64,000 nt of DNA, from contig JAFURZ010000016.1 in assembly GCA_017480785.1 (NCBI GenBank), forward strand, positions 62,001 to 126,000. Reading direction: 5' to 3'. Of the stretch, positions 34,057-41,915 are shown in pieces. Position 1 is the first letter of the stretch. Every line of letters starts with the position of its first letter. The position numbers and the translations under genes were made by a program. The notes beneath the pieces were generated by a model. That model ran no database searches, was not told the DNA's origin, and saw only the letters and a program-made list of their open reading frames with translations. The stretch comes from Bacteroidales bacterium. Its GTDB lineage: Bacteria > Bacteroidota > Bacteroidia > Bacteroidales > P3.

Positions 34057-36381
34057 ATGAAACGTACACTATCAACCATAATACTGACTGTTATCTTCGC
34101 GGCAACTGCCTGGGGGCAGGGCACGGTGAAGGGGGTGCTGTTTGACGAGAGCAACGGCGAGGCGGTGCCGTTCGCCAATGTCATCCTCGACGGCACCGGC
34201 TACGGCTGCGCCACCGACCTCAACGGATTTTTCCTCATCAACAAGGTGCCCGCCGGCGACTACACCCTGCGGGTGCGTTTCATGGGGTATGAGGAATACC
34301 AGCAGAGGGTCACCATCGTCGACCGTCGCACCGTCACGCTGACCATCCATCTCAAGCCGTCGGCCCAGATGCTGCGCACCGTCGAAATCACCGACAGCAA
34401 GGCCGAAGAGCGGCGCCTGCAGACCCAGGTGAGCGTGGAGAAGCTCACGTCCAGCCAGATACAGCAGATGCCCTCTATCGGCGGCACCGCAGACATAGCT
34501 CAGTACATGCAGGTGCTGCCCGGCGTCAACTCGACCGGCGACCAGGGCGGCCAGCTCTACATCCGCGGCGGCTCGATGATACAGAACCTCACGCTGCTCG
34601 ACGGCATGATAGTCTACAACCCCTTCCACAGCATCGGTCTCTACTCCATCTTCGAGACCGACGTGATACTGAACGCCGACATATACACCGGCGGCTTCGG
34701 CGCCGAGTACGGCGGACGCATGTCGTCGGTGATGGATATCACCACGCGCGACGGCAACAAGCGGCACCACACCGGCAAGGTGGGCATCAACACCTTCGGC
34801 GCCAACCTCATCCTCGAAGGCCCCATCAAGAAGGAGACCACCGAGAGCAAGTCGACCGTCACCTATCTGCTGACCGCCAAGAACAGCTACCTTTCCAAGA
34901 CCTCCAAGCTCATCTACCCCTACATCGACGGCGGCCTCCCGTTCGACTTCCTCGACATCTACGGCAAACTCACCGCCAACTCGGGCACCGGCAGCAAGGT
35001 AAGCGTCTTCGGCTTCCGCTTCGACGACTCTGTGAGCAACTACCAGGCCATCGCCGACTACCACTGGCGCAACTACGGCCTCGGCACCAACTTCATGCTC
35101 GTCACCGGCAGCAGCGCCATCCTCGAGGGCACCATGGCCTACAGCAAATACAACATCACCCTCGACGACGGTTCCAACCTCGACAAGTATAGTTCCATCA
35201 GTGGCTTCAACACCACCCTGCAGATAACCAACTTCATCGGCAGCAACAGGCTCCGCTTTGGACTCTCTATCGAGGGGTACAACACAGACTACCAATTCTG
35301 GAACTCCTACGGCAAGAAAATCGAGCAGAAGACGCCCTCCACCAACCTCTCCCTGTATGGCACCTACAAGCTCACCTCCGGCAAGTGGCTGGTCGACCCC
35401 GGGGTGCGCTTCATCTACTATGCCACCCTCTCCAGCCCCCAGCTGGAGCCCCGCATCGCCGCCAAATACAACGCCACCGACAAGCTCCGTTTCAAAATGG
35501 CCGGCGGCCTCTACAGCCAGATATTCCTCGACGCCCGCTCCGACAACGACATCGTGAACCTCTTCTCCGGCTTCCTCACCGGCAGCGCCGAGCTGGGCGT
35601 GCCCTCCACCTTCCTGGGCGACGAAGTCACCTCATGCGTGCAGAAGGCCAAACACCTTATCCTCGGTGCCGAGTACGACCTCACCGACCTCATCACCTTC
35701 AACGCCGAGTTCTACATCAAATACTTCGACCAGCTCCTGAACGCCAACCGCAACAATATATACAGCGATACCGACCCCGCCTATACCAACCCCTCCAGCA
35801 ACTTCTTCAAACCGGAATACTTGCGGAAAGACTACATCATCGAACGCGGCATGGCCTCCGGCCTCGACATCAGCGCCACCTTCGACCTGGACCGCCTCTA
35901 CCTGTGGGCCACCTACTCGCTGGGCTTCGTGCAGCGCACCGACGAGTTGCAGACCTACACGCCGCACTATGACCGGCGCCACACCATCAACCTGCTGGGC
36001 ACCTACCACTTCGGCAAGAAAAACGACTGGGAAGTAAGCGGCCGCTGGAGTTTCGGCTCGGGATTTCCCTTCACCCAGACCCAGGGCATCTACCAGCAGC
36101 TGATGTTCACCGACGGCATCGTCTCCGACTACACCCGCGACAATGGCTCCTACGGCATCCACTACGCCGAGCTCTACAAAGGGCGCCTGCCGGCCTACCA
36201 CCGCCTCGACCTGGGCATCAAACGCAAGTTCTCGCTGGGCCGCCGGTCCATCCTTGAGCTCAGCCTATCGGCCACCAATATCTACAGCCGGCAGAATATC
36301 TTCTACTTCAACCGCCTCACCTTCGAGCGCGTCAACCAGCTGCCCATCCTCGCCTCCTTTGGCGTGAACCTGACGTTCTAG
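34057..36381 (+). CDS. TonB-dependent outer-membrane receptor
   Basis: A 774-residue outer-membrane active-transport barrel. Signal peptide (ends at ATAWG), then a carboxypeptidase-regulatory-like domain (VKGVLFDESNGEAVPFANVIL ... residues about 22-105). The plug follows (QMPSIGGTADIAQYMQVLPG, GGQLYIRGGSMIQNLTLLDGM near 185), then a C-terminal beta-barrel ending in aromatic NLTF. No SusD partner is adjacent, so it is unlikely to be a polysaccharide-utilisation SusC; substrate unknown. It converges on msrA with the two stop codons overlapping in CTAG (36378-36381). Confidence 0.9.
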   Translation: MKRTLSTIILTVIFAATAWGQGTVKGVLFDESNGEAVPFANVILDGTGYGCATDLNGFFLINKVPAGDYTLRVRFMGYEEYQQRVTIVDRRTVTLTIHLKPSAQMLRTVEITDSKAEERRLQTQVSVEKLTSSQIQQMPSIGGTADIAQYMQVLPGVNSTGDQGGQLYIRGGSMIQNLTLLDGMIVYNPFHSIGLYSIFETDVILNADIYTGGFGAEYGGRMSSVMDITTRDGNKRHHTGKVGINTFGANLILEGPIKKETTESKSTVTYLLTAKNSYLSKTSKLIYPYIDGGLPFDFLDIYGKLTANSGTGSKVSVFGFRFDDSVSNYQAIADYHWRNYGLGTNFMLVTGSSAILEGTMAYSKYNITLDDGSNLDKYSSISGFNTTLQITNFIGSNRLRFGLSIEGYNTDYQFWNSYGKKIEQKTPSTNLSLYGTYKLTSGKWLVDPGVRFIYYATLSSPQLEPRIAAKYNATDKLRFKMAGGLYSQIFLDARSDNDIVNLFSGFLTGSAELGVPSTFLGDEVTSCVQKAKHLILGAEYDLTDLITFNAEFYIKYFDQLLNANRNNIYSDTDPAYTNPSSNFFKPEYLRKDYIIERGMASGLDISATFDLDRLYLWATYSLGFVQRTDELQTYTPHYDRRHTINLLGTYHFGKKNDWEVSGRWSFGSGFPFTQTQGIYQQLMFTDGIVSDYTRDNGSYGIHYAELYKGRLPAYHRLDLGIKRKFSLGRRSILELSLSATNIYSRQNIFYFNRLTFERVNQLPILASFGVNLTF

Positions 36382-36878
36382 TTGGCCTTGCGGGCAAACT
36401 CAAAGAGGGCCTGCGGCAGGTGACAGTAGCCGTCGGGGTGCTTGTCGAGGTAGTCCTGATGGCTCTCGTCGGCGGGGAAGAAGTTGCGGATGGGCTCCAC
36501 CTCCACAGCCAACGGGGCGCTGTAGCCCCGCTGCACCTCGTCGAAGACCTCCTTGATGGTCAGATAGTCTTCGGCCTCGATGTAGTAGATGCCCGTGCGG
36601 TAGCGCGTACCCTCGTCCTCGCCCTGACGGTTGACACTGGTGGGCTCAATGCAGTCGAAATAGAGGTTCAGCAGCTTGCGCAGCGACAGCACCTCGGGGT
36701 CGAACACCACACGCACCGCCTCGGCATAGCCCGTTTTGTCCGTATAGACCTCCTTGTAGGTGGGGTTGTCGGTGTTGCCATTGGCAAAGCCCGTCTCGGT
36801 CTCCACCACGCCGCGGATTTGTTTCAGGTAATGCTGCGCGCCCCAGAAGCAGCCCGCAGCCAGAAAGATTGTCTTCAT
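36378..36878 (-). CDS. msrA: Peptide methionine sulfoxide reductase A
   Basis: Repairs oxidised proteins by reducing methionine-S-sulfoxide with thioredoxin as donor. The 166 residues begin with the catalytic motif AAGCFWGAQHY (Cys at residue 9), followed by ETGFANGNTDNPTYKEV, the conserved GYAEAVRVVFDP, and SHQDYLDKHPDGYCH near the end. The ATG overlaps the radical SAM stop by one base (TAATG), implying coupling. No msrB fusion. Confidence 0.95.
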   Translation of the reverse strand: MKTIFLAAGCFWGAQHYLKQIRGVVETETGFANGNTDNPTYKEVYTDKTGYAEAVRVVFDPEVLSLRKLLNLYFDCIEPTSVNRQGEDEGTRYRTGIYYIEAEDYLTIKEVFDEVQRGYSAPLAVEVEPIRNFFPADESHQDYLDKHPDGYCHLPQALFEFARKAN

Positions 36879-38572
36879 TATATGCTGGGTTTAGGTACTC
36901 TTATCGGGAACCATGAGCGCACCGGCTGGTCGAGGCCCAGTCCGTTCATGTAGTTGTAGGTAGCCAGCCGCAAGGCAGCGCCGACGGCGTCGATGTCGTA
37001 GTCGAACTGCGGCGTCCAGTCCACCTCGTTGTTGCAGAAGGGGTTTGCCTCGTCCGTGACACGCCGTGCACCGTAGGCCTCAGGGTTGCGGCCGCTGGGC
37101 GAGTGGCAGGTCATGGCGTAGCGGTGCCAGAAGGCGCTCTGCACGATGCCCTCGTCGAACATGCGGCGCACCGTCTCCAGGGCGTCGACAGTCTCCTGCA
37201 AGGTCTCGGTGGGGAAACCATACATAAGGTAGGTGTGCACCATGATGCCCGCATCGCGCAGGTGGCGGCAGGCCTCGACCGTCTGCCGGATGGTGACGCC
37301 CTTGTCCATGAGTTTCAGCAGGCGGTCGCTGGCCACCTCCAGGCCGCCGCTCACGGCCACCATGCCGGCCTCGGCCAGCAGGTCGCACAGCTCGGCGGTG
37401 TAGGCCTTCTCAAATCTTATGTTGCCCCAGAAGCTCACCGTCAGGCCCCGGCGCAGTATCTCTTCGGCCACCTCGCGCAGCAGCTTGGGAGGCAGGGCCT
37501 CGTCGACAAAATGGAAGCCCGTGCGGCCGGTCTGCTCCACGATGCGCTCCATGTGGTCCACCACGGTGGAGGCCTTCGGGGCCCGGAAGTCACCGATATA
37601 GGGCAGCGAGGTGTCGCAGAAGGCACAACGGTGCCAGTAGCAGCCCTGCGCCATCACCATCTTGTTCCACCGCCCCTGGCTCCACAGGCGGTGCATGGGG
37701 TTGGTCATCTCGGTGAGCGAAAGGTATTTCTCCAACGGCAGGTCGCTGAAGTCGGGGCAGATTTCAGTGGGTAGTGGATAGTGGGTAGTGGGTAGCATTT
37801 GTGCCCGTGTGCTATCCACTATCAACTCCCCACTATCCACTATTACAATATCACAGAACTCATAGATGCGGCGGTCCGAGAGCTGGCGCCACTCGGTGTT
37901 GGGGAACCCGCCCCCTATCTCCACCTGCGCCGTGGTATGGGCTTTCAGCCACTGGCCGCAGCGCAGTGCGCCATAGAGGCAACCCGGGAAGGGCACGGTG
38001 ATACACACACGCTCGGGACAGAAACTGCCCACCTCGGCCTCGAGCAAGCGCAGCATAATGTCATCGACCGCCGACGGGGCCTGCTTCAGCTCGTTGTATA
38101 GCGGGTCGAAGGTCGGGGCGTCGTTGCTCAGGTACTCGGCATAGCGCACCAGGTCGAAGTGCGGGTCGACATGCTCACGTATGTAGTCGGCGATATCCTC
38201 GATGAAGAGGGTGGCCAGGTGCATTGCCTTGTCGGTGGTGCCGCTGACGCCGAACGACCACTCCATGTTGTCCTCGTCCAGCTGCTCGAAGCGTTTGCCC
38301 TCGGGGAGCAGGCTCCGATTGGCGATGCGCGGCCCGAGGGTGTCGTCCTGCCCGCGCAGGAAGCGCTTCACGGGCTCTATCAGCCGCGCCTCGCGTTCCA
38401 GCCCGACAGAAGACAAGAAAATGGCCGACAGAACATTGTCGGCCACCTCTATTCCGAGGTCCACTTGCCTTGCCGTGTGCCCCTGTGCCGTGTACAGCCC
38501 TTTGAGGTAGGCCGTGGCGGGATAGGGGGTGTTCAGCTGGGTAAGCGGAGGAGTGATGAGCAGTACCCTCAC
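36878..38572 (-). CDS. B12-binding-type radical SAM protein
   Basis: A 564-residue radical SAM enzyme of unknown substrate. An N-terminal Rossmann-like part (MRVLLITPPLTQLNTPYPA) resembles the cobalamin-binding class, but no DxHxxG motif is seen. The cluster motif is CYWHRCAFC near residue 310, a CX4CX2C spacing; GGLEVASDRLLKLMDKG and YLMYGFPTET follow in the SAM barrel. Start is GTG at 38572, three bases after pepC. Residues about 243-269 are encoded by an 80-bp inverted array of 7-bp units (37766-37844), probably an in-frame insertion between the two domains. Confidence 0.8.
   Translation of the reverse strand: MRVLLITPPLTQLNTPYPATAYLKGLYTAQGHTARQVDLGIEVADNVLSAIFLSSVGLEREARLIEPVKRFLRGQDDTLGPRIANRSLLPEGKRFEQLDEDNMEWSFGVSGTTDKAMHLATLFIEDIADYIREHVDPHFDLVRYAEYLSNDAPTFDPLYNELKQAPSAVDDIMLRLLEAEVGSFCPERVCITVPFPGCLYGALRCGQWLKAHTTAQVEIGGGFPNTEWRQLSDRRIYEFCDIVIVDSGELIVDSTRAQMLPTTHYPLPTEICPDFSDLPLEKYLSLTEMTNPMHRLWSQGRWNKMVMAQGCYWHRCAFCDTSLPYIGDFRAPKASTVVDHMERIVEQTGRTGFHFVDEALPPKLLREVAEEILRRGLTVSFWGNIRFEKAYTAELCDLLAEAGMVAVSGGLEVASDRLLKLMDKGVTIRQTVEACRHLRDAGIMVHTYLMYGFPTETLQETVDALETVRRMFDEGIVQSAFWHRYAMTCHSPSGRNPEAYGARRVTDEANPFCNNEVDWTPQFDYDIDAVGAALRLATYNYMNGLGLDQPVRSWFPIRVPKPSI
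37766..37844. repeat. Inverted 7-bp repeat array inside the radical SAM gene
   Basis: Left arm: AGTGGGT, AGTGGAT, AGTGGGT, AGTGGGT, AGCA (37766-37797). Right arm: TGCTATCCACT and CACTATCCACT with an altered copy between (37810-37841). The arms pair as a hairpin. The frame stays open, encoding a Thr/Pro/Tyr-rich linker. Confidence 0.85.
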
Positions 38573-38575
38573 TTC

Positions 38576-39844
38576 TTATTTCTTTTTGCCTTTCTTGGCG
38601 GGAGCGGCTTTGGCGCTGTCCTGGATGCCGAGCTTGGCCTTGATGGCGGCGGGGATGGCGTCCTTGTGGACCACGATGTTCATGGTCTTGTAGCGGACAA
38701 AGGCTTTGCTGCAGAAGAAGTTTCCGCCGAACTCGCCGTTGTACTTGCCCCAGCTGTTCTTCACCATGTAGTACTCGTTGCCCATCTGGTCCTTGGCCTT
38801 GCCGAAGATGAGCATGCCGTGGTCGTCAGTGGTCTCCCAGTTGTCGTAGGCCTGCTGGCGCTCCTCCTGGGTCACCCAGCGCTGCGGCGTGGGGTGCTTG
38901 GCGGCCTCGTCGGCGATGTCGGCGGCGCTCATGCCGCTCCACTTGGCCTGGTCGCTACCCACCTTGGCGGCAGCCTTGCCGTCGGTGGCGGGCAGGACGG
39001 CGAAGCCCTTGCGGGTGTAGCGGAAGCCGGGCTCGCTGACGTCGGCACCCCAGGCGACGGTGTAGCCGTTGTCAATGGCATAGTCGAAGACCTCCATCAT
39101 CTCGTCAAGGGGCAGGTTGTAGCTCAGGCCCCAGCGCCAGTTGTCCTGGATTTCGAGCACAAACTGCTCGTAGAAGGGGTGGTGGGTGTAGCTGGTGATG
39201 CTCACATAGTCGTCGGGGTTGAGACCGAGACTCTCGCCGAAGCTCTGCGGGGTGTAGGTGACGCCCTTGTAGGTGAACTTCTCGGGAATTTTGCCCAGGT
39301 AGGTCTCGTGGACAGCCTTGACAGCCTTGAGCCAGAGGGGCTGGCCGTCAGGTCCGTACTGCAGTTTCTTCAGTTTGCCCTTGGCCACAGCCTCGACCAT
39401 GCGGTCGGTGAGGGCGCTGAGCTCGGAGTGGTTGCTGAGGGTGTCACCGTACATGGCACCGGCGGGCATCAACTCGTCGGGGACCATGCCGTAGTGGCGG
39501 AGGCAGTAGATGACGTCGTTGAAGGCGCCGCCTTGGCTGAAGCTGACGTCGCCATGGGTGCGGACAGCCGCCATAGCGCGGTCGTTGTAGGTCTTTTCAA
39601 CCACAAACATCTCGCTGAGGTCGTACTCGCCCTTGCCCATGCGGAGCAGCTCGGCCTCGAGGAAAGCCAGGCCGCTGTAGCTCCAGCAGGTACCGGCGTT
39701 GTTCTGGTCTTTCACAGAGGTGACGGGAATCACTTTGACGGTGTCGAACTTGTAACCCTCGTCCTCCGACTTTTTCTCTTCCTGTGCAAACACGGAAGTG
39801 GCGCAGATGGCGATAGCGCCAAGGAATAGGAATGCTTTTTTCAT
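38576..39844 (-). CDS. pepC: C1-family aminopeptidase (bleomycin hydrolase-like)
   Basis: An exported papain-fold peptidase of 422 residues. Its signal peptide is MKKAFLFLGAIAICATSVFA, with ATG at 39844. The catalytic Cys lies in VKDQNNAGTCWSYSG (near residue 54), His in TTDDHGMLIFG and Asn in YYMVKNSWGKYNG, as in aminopeptidase C/BleO. Unlike the cytoplasmic family members it has a signal peptide, so it acts in the periplasm or outside, probably degrading imported peptides. The C-terminus is lysine-rich. A consensus promoter lies 39 bp upstream. First gene of pepC-radical SAM-msrA. Confidence 0.9.
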   Translation of the reverse strand: MKKAFLFLGAIAICATSVFAQEEKKSEDEGYKFDTVKVIPVTSVKDQNNAGTCWSYSGLAFLEAELLRMGKGEYDLSEMFVVEKTYNDRAMAAVRTHGDVSFSQGGAFNDVIYCLRHYGMVPDELMPAGAMYGDTLSNHSELSALTDRMVEAVAKGKLKKLQYGPDGQPLWLKAVKAVHETYLGKIPEKFTYKGVTYTPQSFGESLGLNPDDYVSITSYTHHPFYEQFVLEIQDNWRWGLSYNLPLDEMMEVFDYAIDNGYTVAWGADVSEPGFRYTRKGFAVLPATDGKAAAKVGSDQAKWSGMSAADIADEAAKHPTPQRWVTQEERQQAYDNWETTDDHGMLIFGKAKDQMGNEYYMVKNSWGKYNGEFGGNFFCSKAFVRYKTMNIVVHKDAIPAAIKAKLGIQDSAKAAPAKKGKKK

Positions 39845-39882
39845 TTTGTTATATTGTGTTTTTATTAAGCGAAATTGCGGTG

Positions 39883-39914
39883 CAAAATTACACAAAAGCG
39901 GCGACATGACCAAA
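39883..39914 (-). promoter_or_regulatory. Promoter of the pepC operon
   Basis: Minus-strand TTTG (39911-39914), 20 bp, TAATTTTG (39883-39890): matches TTTG / TAnnTTTG. Confidence 0.75.
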
Positions 39915-39975
39915 TATTTTTATCCCGTTTCGGAGGCACTCTTGCAACAGCCTTTTCCTCAACTGATTACCAGCA

Positions 39976-40043
39976 GTTCTTTACGAGTTCTTTACAAATT
40001 CGTAAAGAACAGTAAAAGAACAGTAAAAGAACAGTAAAAGAAC
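39976..40043. repeat. 11-bp array: two inverted plus four direct units
   Basis: GTTCTTTACGA and GTTCTTTACAA (39976-39997), two bases, then TCGTAAAGAAC (the exact complement of the first) and three AGTAAAAGAAC units (40000-40043). The period is 11 throughout. It lies between the pepC promoter and the LOG remnant. Confidence 0.9.
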
Positions 40044-40090
40044 AGCACGAGAAAACCCAATAGATAAATCACTTAGCCACCGTCGACTCC

Positions 40091-40189
40091 TTATGCCACC
40101 TCGGCGAGGCGGCGGCCGAGGGCGCGCGCCGCGGCGGCGTAGGCTTCGTTCTTCGGGCTCGACGACCCGCAAAAGACTGATATATTCAT
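40091..40189 (-). pseudogene. Truncated LOG-family (TIGR00730) remnant
   Basis: A 32-codon reading frame, MNISVFCGSSSPKNEAYAAA and onward to LGRRLAEVA, then TAA at 40091. It is the unmistakable N-terminus of LOG/TIGR00730 Rossmann-fold phosphoribohydrolases, which are normally about 180-190 residues. Nothing resembling the later PGGxGTxxE core follows in any frame; instead the 11-bp repeat array begins 48 bp further on. It starts 4 bp after the membrane-protein gene at 40194, so it was probably the second gene of that operon before a deletion. Confidence 0.75.
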
Positions 40190-40193
40190 GCTA

Positions 40194-40580
40194 TTACCTA
40201 TTTAGGTTGTTCATCACCACAATTGATGCTACAAATAAGACAATCGACAGCGATACGAAAAGCCAGAACCGCCATAGGTACTTCCGAGGATGCGCTTTCT
40301 TGTAGTCGTCATATTTCTGTAGTTTCCTATTGCGGATTTCTTTCGTTCGGAATGGCAAATACACCACGGCGAGGAAAACGGCATAGATGACGAAGAACTG
40401 CTCCTTGTCGAGGTGTGGCAGACTGTCGACCACAAACGTTCGCAGTAGTGCAATGATGGCAAGGAGGTAAAACTGCAGGATAAACGTCACAACAACCAGT
40501 GCTCCGAGTGCGGGAAAGCCTTTGTCATACTTCTCGCTGTGGCGATAGGCCACGCACCATGCCAAATCAATGATATTCAT
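40194..40580 (-). CDS. Small membrane protein (128 aa), unknown
   Basis: Not recognised. Three hydrophobic segments: about residues 25-47 (ALGALVVVTFILQFYLLAIIALL), 61-77 (FFVIYAVFLAVVYLPF) and 104-123 (FWLFVSLSIVLFVASIVVM). A charged cytoplasmic loop RTKEIRNRKLQKYDDYKKAHPRK-like lies between the second and third. No catalytic motif. It is immediately followed by the LOG remnant and preceded by 41-bp tandem repeats. Confidence 0.65.
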   Translation of the reverse strand: MNIIDLAWCVAYRHSEKYDKGFPALGALVVVTFILQFYLLAIIALLRTFVVDSLPHLDKEQFFVIYAVFLAVVYLPFRTKEIRNRKLQKYDDYKKAHPRKYLWRFWLFVSLSIVLFVASIVVMNNLNR

Positions 40581-40648
40581 ATCGTCTTTCGGTATTGTGT
40601 GTATTTATTGTTTCTGTGCAATCTGTTGCCTCGTTTTTGTAATTTCGG

Positions 40649-40780
40649 CTCGCACCATTGCAAAACCGTGTTTCAGTGCTGAAAATTGACCTCGCACCAT
40701 TGCAAAGGCCGTTTCGGGACTGAAAATCGACCTCGCACCATTGCAAAAGGCATTACTTGGACGAAAAATCGACTTCGCAC
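40649..40780. repeat. Tandem repeat of 41-42 bp, about 3.2 copies
   Basis: Units start at 40649, 40691, 40732 and a partial at 40773. Each begins CTCGCACCATTGCAAA (last one CTTCGCAC) and ends near GAAAATCGAC. Copies differ in the middle third. They fill the gap between ORF6N and the small membrane gene; the remaining bases of 40581-40877 hold nothing else recognised. Confidence 0.85.
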
Positions 40781-40877
40781 AGGTACGGAGGGCATTGCAC
40801 GGCTGTTTCGTGGTCTTGCAGTGGTGCGGGGTGGCGTTGCAGGGCTGTCAATGCTCCCCGCACATGTGCAGGGGCGC

Positions 40878-41534
40878 TTATTCATTGCTCTTCGATTTAA
40901 AACCAATCGGTTTACGCGGTTGGGACTTGGTGTCGCGGAGCTGGTCGAGCGCATTGTTGATGGCCTCAATCTGCACGGCTATCTCCTGGTTGGTCTGCTC
41001 CTGCTGCTCATTGATGTCGTTCTGGTCGTGCAGAATTTCCTCCACGTATGCATTCAGCTGGTCAACCTTGTGGGATAGTTGCTCATAGTGCAAGTCGGCG
41101 ACTTGCATGGCGGCCACAGCGTGACGGATGGCGATAAAGGCACGCATAATATTTATGTTGACCTGAATGGCTGTCTCGGACCGCAGTACAGTGCTGAGCA
41201 TGGCAATGCCGTACTCGGTAAATACGAACGGCTTGTATCGATTACCGCCTCGTTTTGAGGTCGCATTTTGCGACCTCAAAGATTCGTCACCCTTGTTTGA
41301 GGTCGCAATTTGCGACCTCAAACGCAACCACTCTTCTTCCGTCAGCACAAACATGAAGTCATCGGGGAAGCGATTGATGTTACGTTTTACGGCCTCATTC
41401 AATCGCTTGGTTTCAACTCCGTAAAGTTCGGCAAGGTCGCGGTCAAGCATTACTCGTTGTCCTCTTATCTCCAGAATACGGTTCTTTATGGTTTCAACCT
41501 CTGCTTGTGGAGAAAGGATGATTTCTGTACTCAT
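40878..41534 (-). CDS. ORF6N-domain protein
   Basis: A 218-residue protein with the phage-type ORF6N DNA-binding domain: ENRILEIRGQRVMLDRDLAELYGVETKRLNEAVKRN near residues 15-50, FPDDFMFVLTEEEW, and VFTEYGIAMLSTVLRSETAIQVNI near 115. A coiled coil to the C-terminus follows (LSHKVDQLNAYVEEILHDQN). Commonly carried on mobile elements and of unknown role. Residues about 71-95 contain a 14-residue near-duplication (LRSQIATSN.. / LRSQNATSK..), encoded by two 27-bp palindromes 42 bp apart. The duplication keeps the frame. Confidence 0.85.
   Translation of the reverse strand: MSTEIILSPQAEVETIKNRILEIRGQRVMLDRDLAELYGVETKRLNEAVKRNINRFPDDFMFVLTEEEWLRLRSQIATSNKGDESLRSQNATSKRGGNRYKPFVFTEYGIAMLSTVLRSETAIQVNINIMRAFIAIRHAVAAMQVADLHYEQLSHKVDQLNAYVEEILHDQNDINEQQEQTNQEIAVQIEAINNALDQLRDTKSQPRKPIGFKSKSNE
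41254..41322. repeat. Two tandem 27-bp palindromes inside the ORF6N gene
   Basis: TTTGAGGTCGCA-TTT-TGCGACCTCAAA at 41254-41280 and the same arms with ATT in the centre at 41296-41322. Arms are perfect 12-mers. The 42-bp spacing is a multiple of three, so the frame is preserved. Confidence 0.9.
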
Positions 41535-41563
41535 TTGCGTTATACATTATATTATTTGATATG

Positions 41564-41594
41564 TGTGGTCCCGCGCCGCAGACGCGGGACCACA
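41564..41594. repeat. GC-rich intergenic hairpin
   Basis: Perfect 12-bp arms TGTGGTCCCGCG / CGCGGGACCACA around a 7-nt loop, between the zinc-ribbon gene and ORF6N (both minus strand). No T-tract on either side, so it is not a textbook terminator. Confidence 0.75.
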
Positions 41595-41607
41595 ACATTG
41601 CATCATC

Positions 41608-41880
41608 TTATTGCTTCTGCCAGCGCTTGAGCGTGGGGAAGTATCGCAGCAGCTCCTGGCGGTATTCGTCGGCGGTGAGGTGCTGGCCGGTGCCCTTGTT
41701 GAACTCGTCGACGTACTGCACGCAGAAGTCGACCATCTGTTCCATCGAGCAGTCCTGTGTGAAATGACCGTCGGCGAAGCAGTACTTGCAGTAGTCTGGA
41801 TTGTTGCTCACGACCTCCTCTCTGAGGGGCATGCCGCAGCTCTGGCAGAAGCGCTGCTGGTCGGGGAATGGGTTTTCCAT
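41608..41880 (-). CDS. Zinc-ribbon protein (Zn_ribbon_2-like)
   Basis: A 90-residue cytoplasmic protein. Two cysteine pairs, FCQSCGMPL (near residue 11) and YCKYCFADGHF (near 30), form the putative zinc-ribbon domain typical of small proteins annotated as zinc-ribbon-domain proteins. A helical C-terminus follows (MEQMVDFCVQYVDEF). Function unknown. Hairpin sequences flank it on both sides (41564-41594 and 41916-42031). Confidence 0.8.
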   Translation of the reverse strand: MENPFPDQQRFCQSCGMPLREEVVSNNPDYCKYCFADGHFTQDCSMEQMVDFCVQYVDEFNKGTGQHLTADEYRQELLRYFPTLKRWQKQ

Positions 41881-41915
41881 AGGTTCTCTGTTTATCTGTT
41901 CTTAATTCTCCTGCT

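Noticed and set aside
34057..36381. SusC-type receptor of a polysaccharide utilisation locus
   Set aside because: No SusD, glycoside hydrolase or sensor gene lies nearby; length and plug fit a generic TonB receptor.
40091..40189. LOG gene continuing after a frameshift
   Set aside because: All three frames beyond 40091 were read for the conserved PGGxGTxxE region; only repeats and pepC promoter sequence follow.
40649..40780. Possible CRISPR array
   Set aside because: Units are contiguous 41-42-bp tandem copies with no unique spacers between identical repeats, and no cas gene is in the window.
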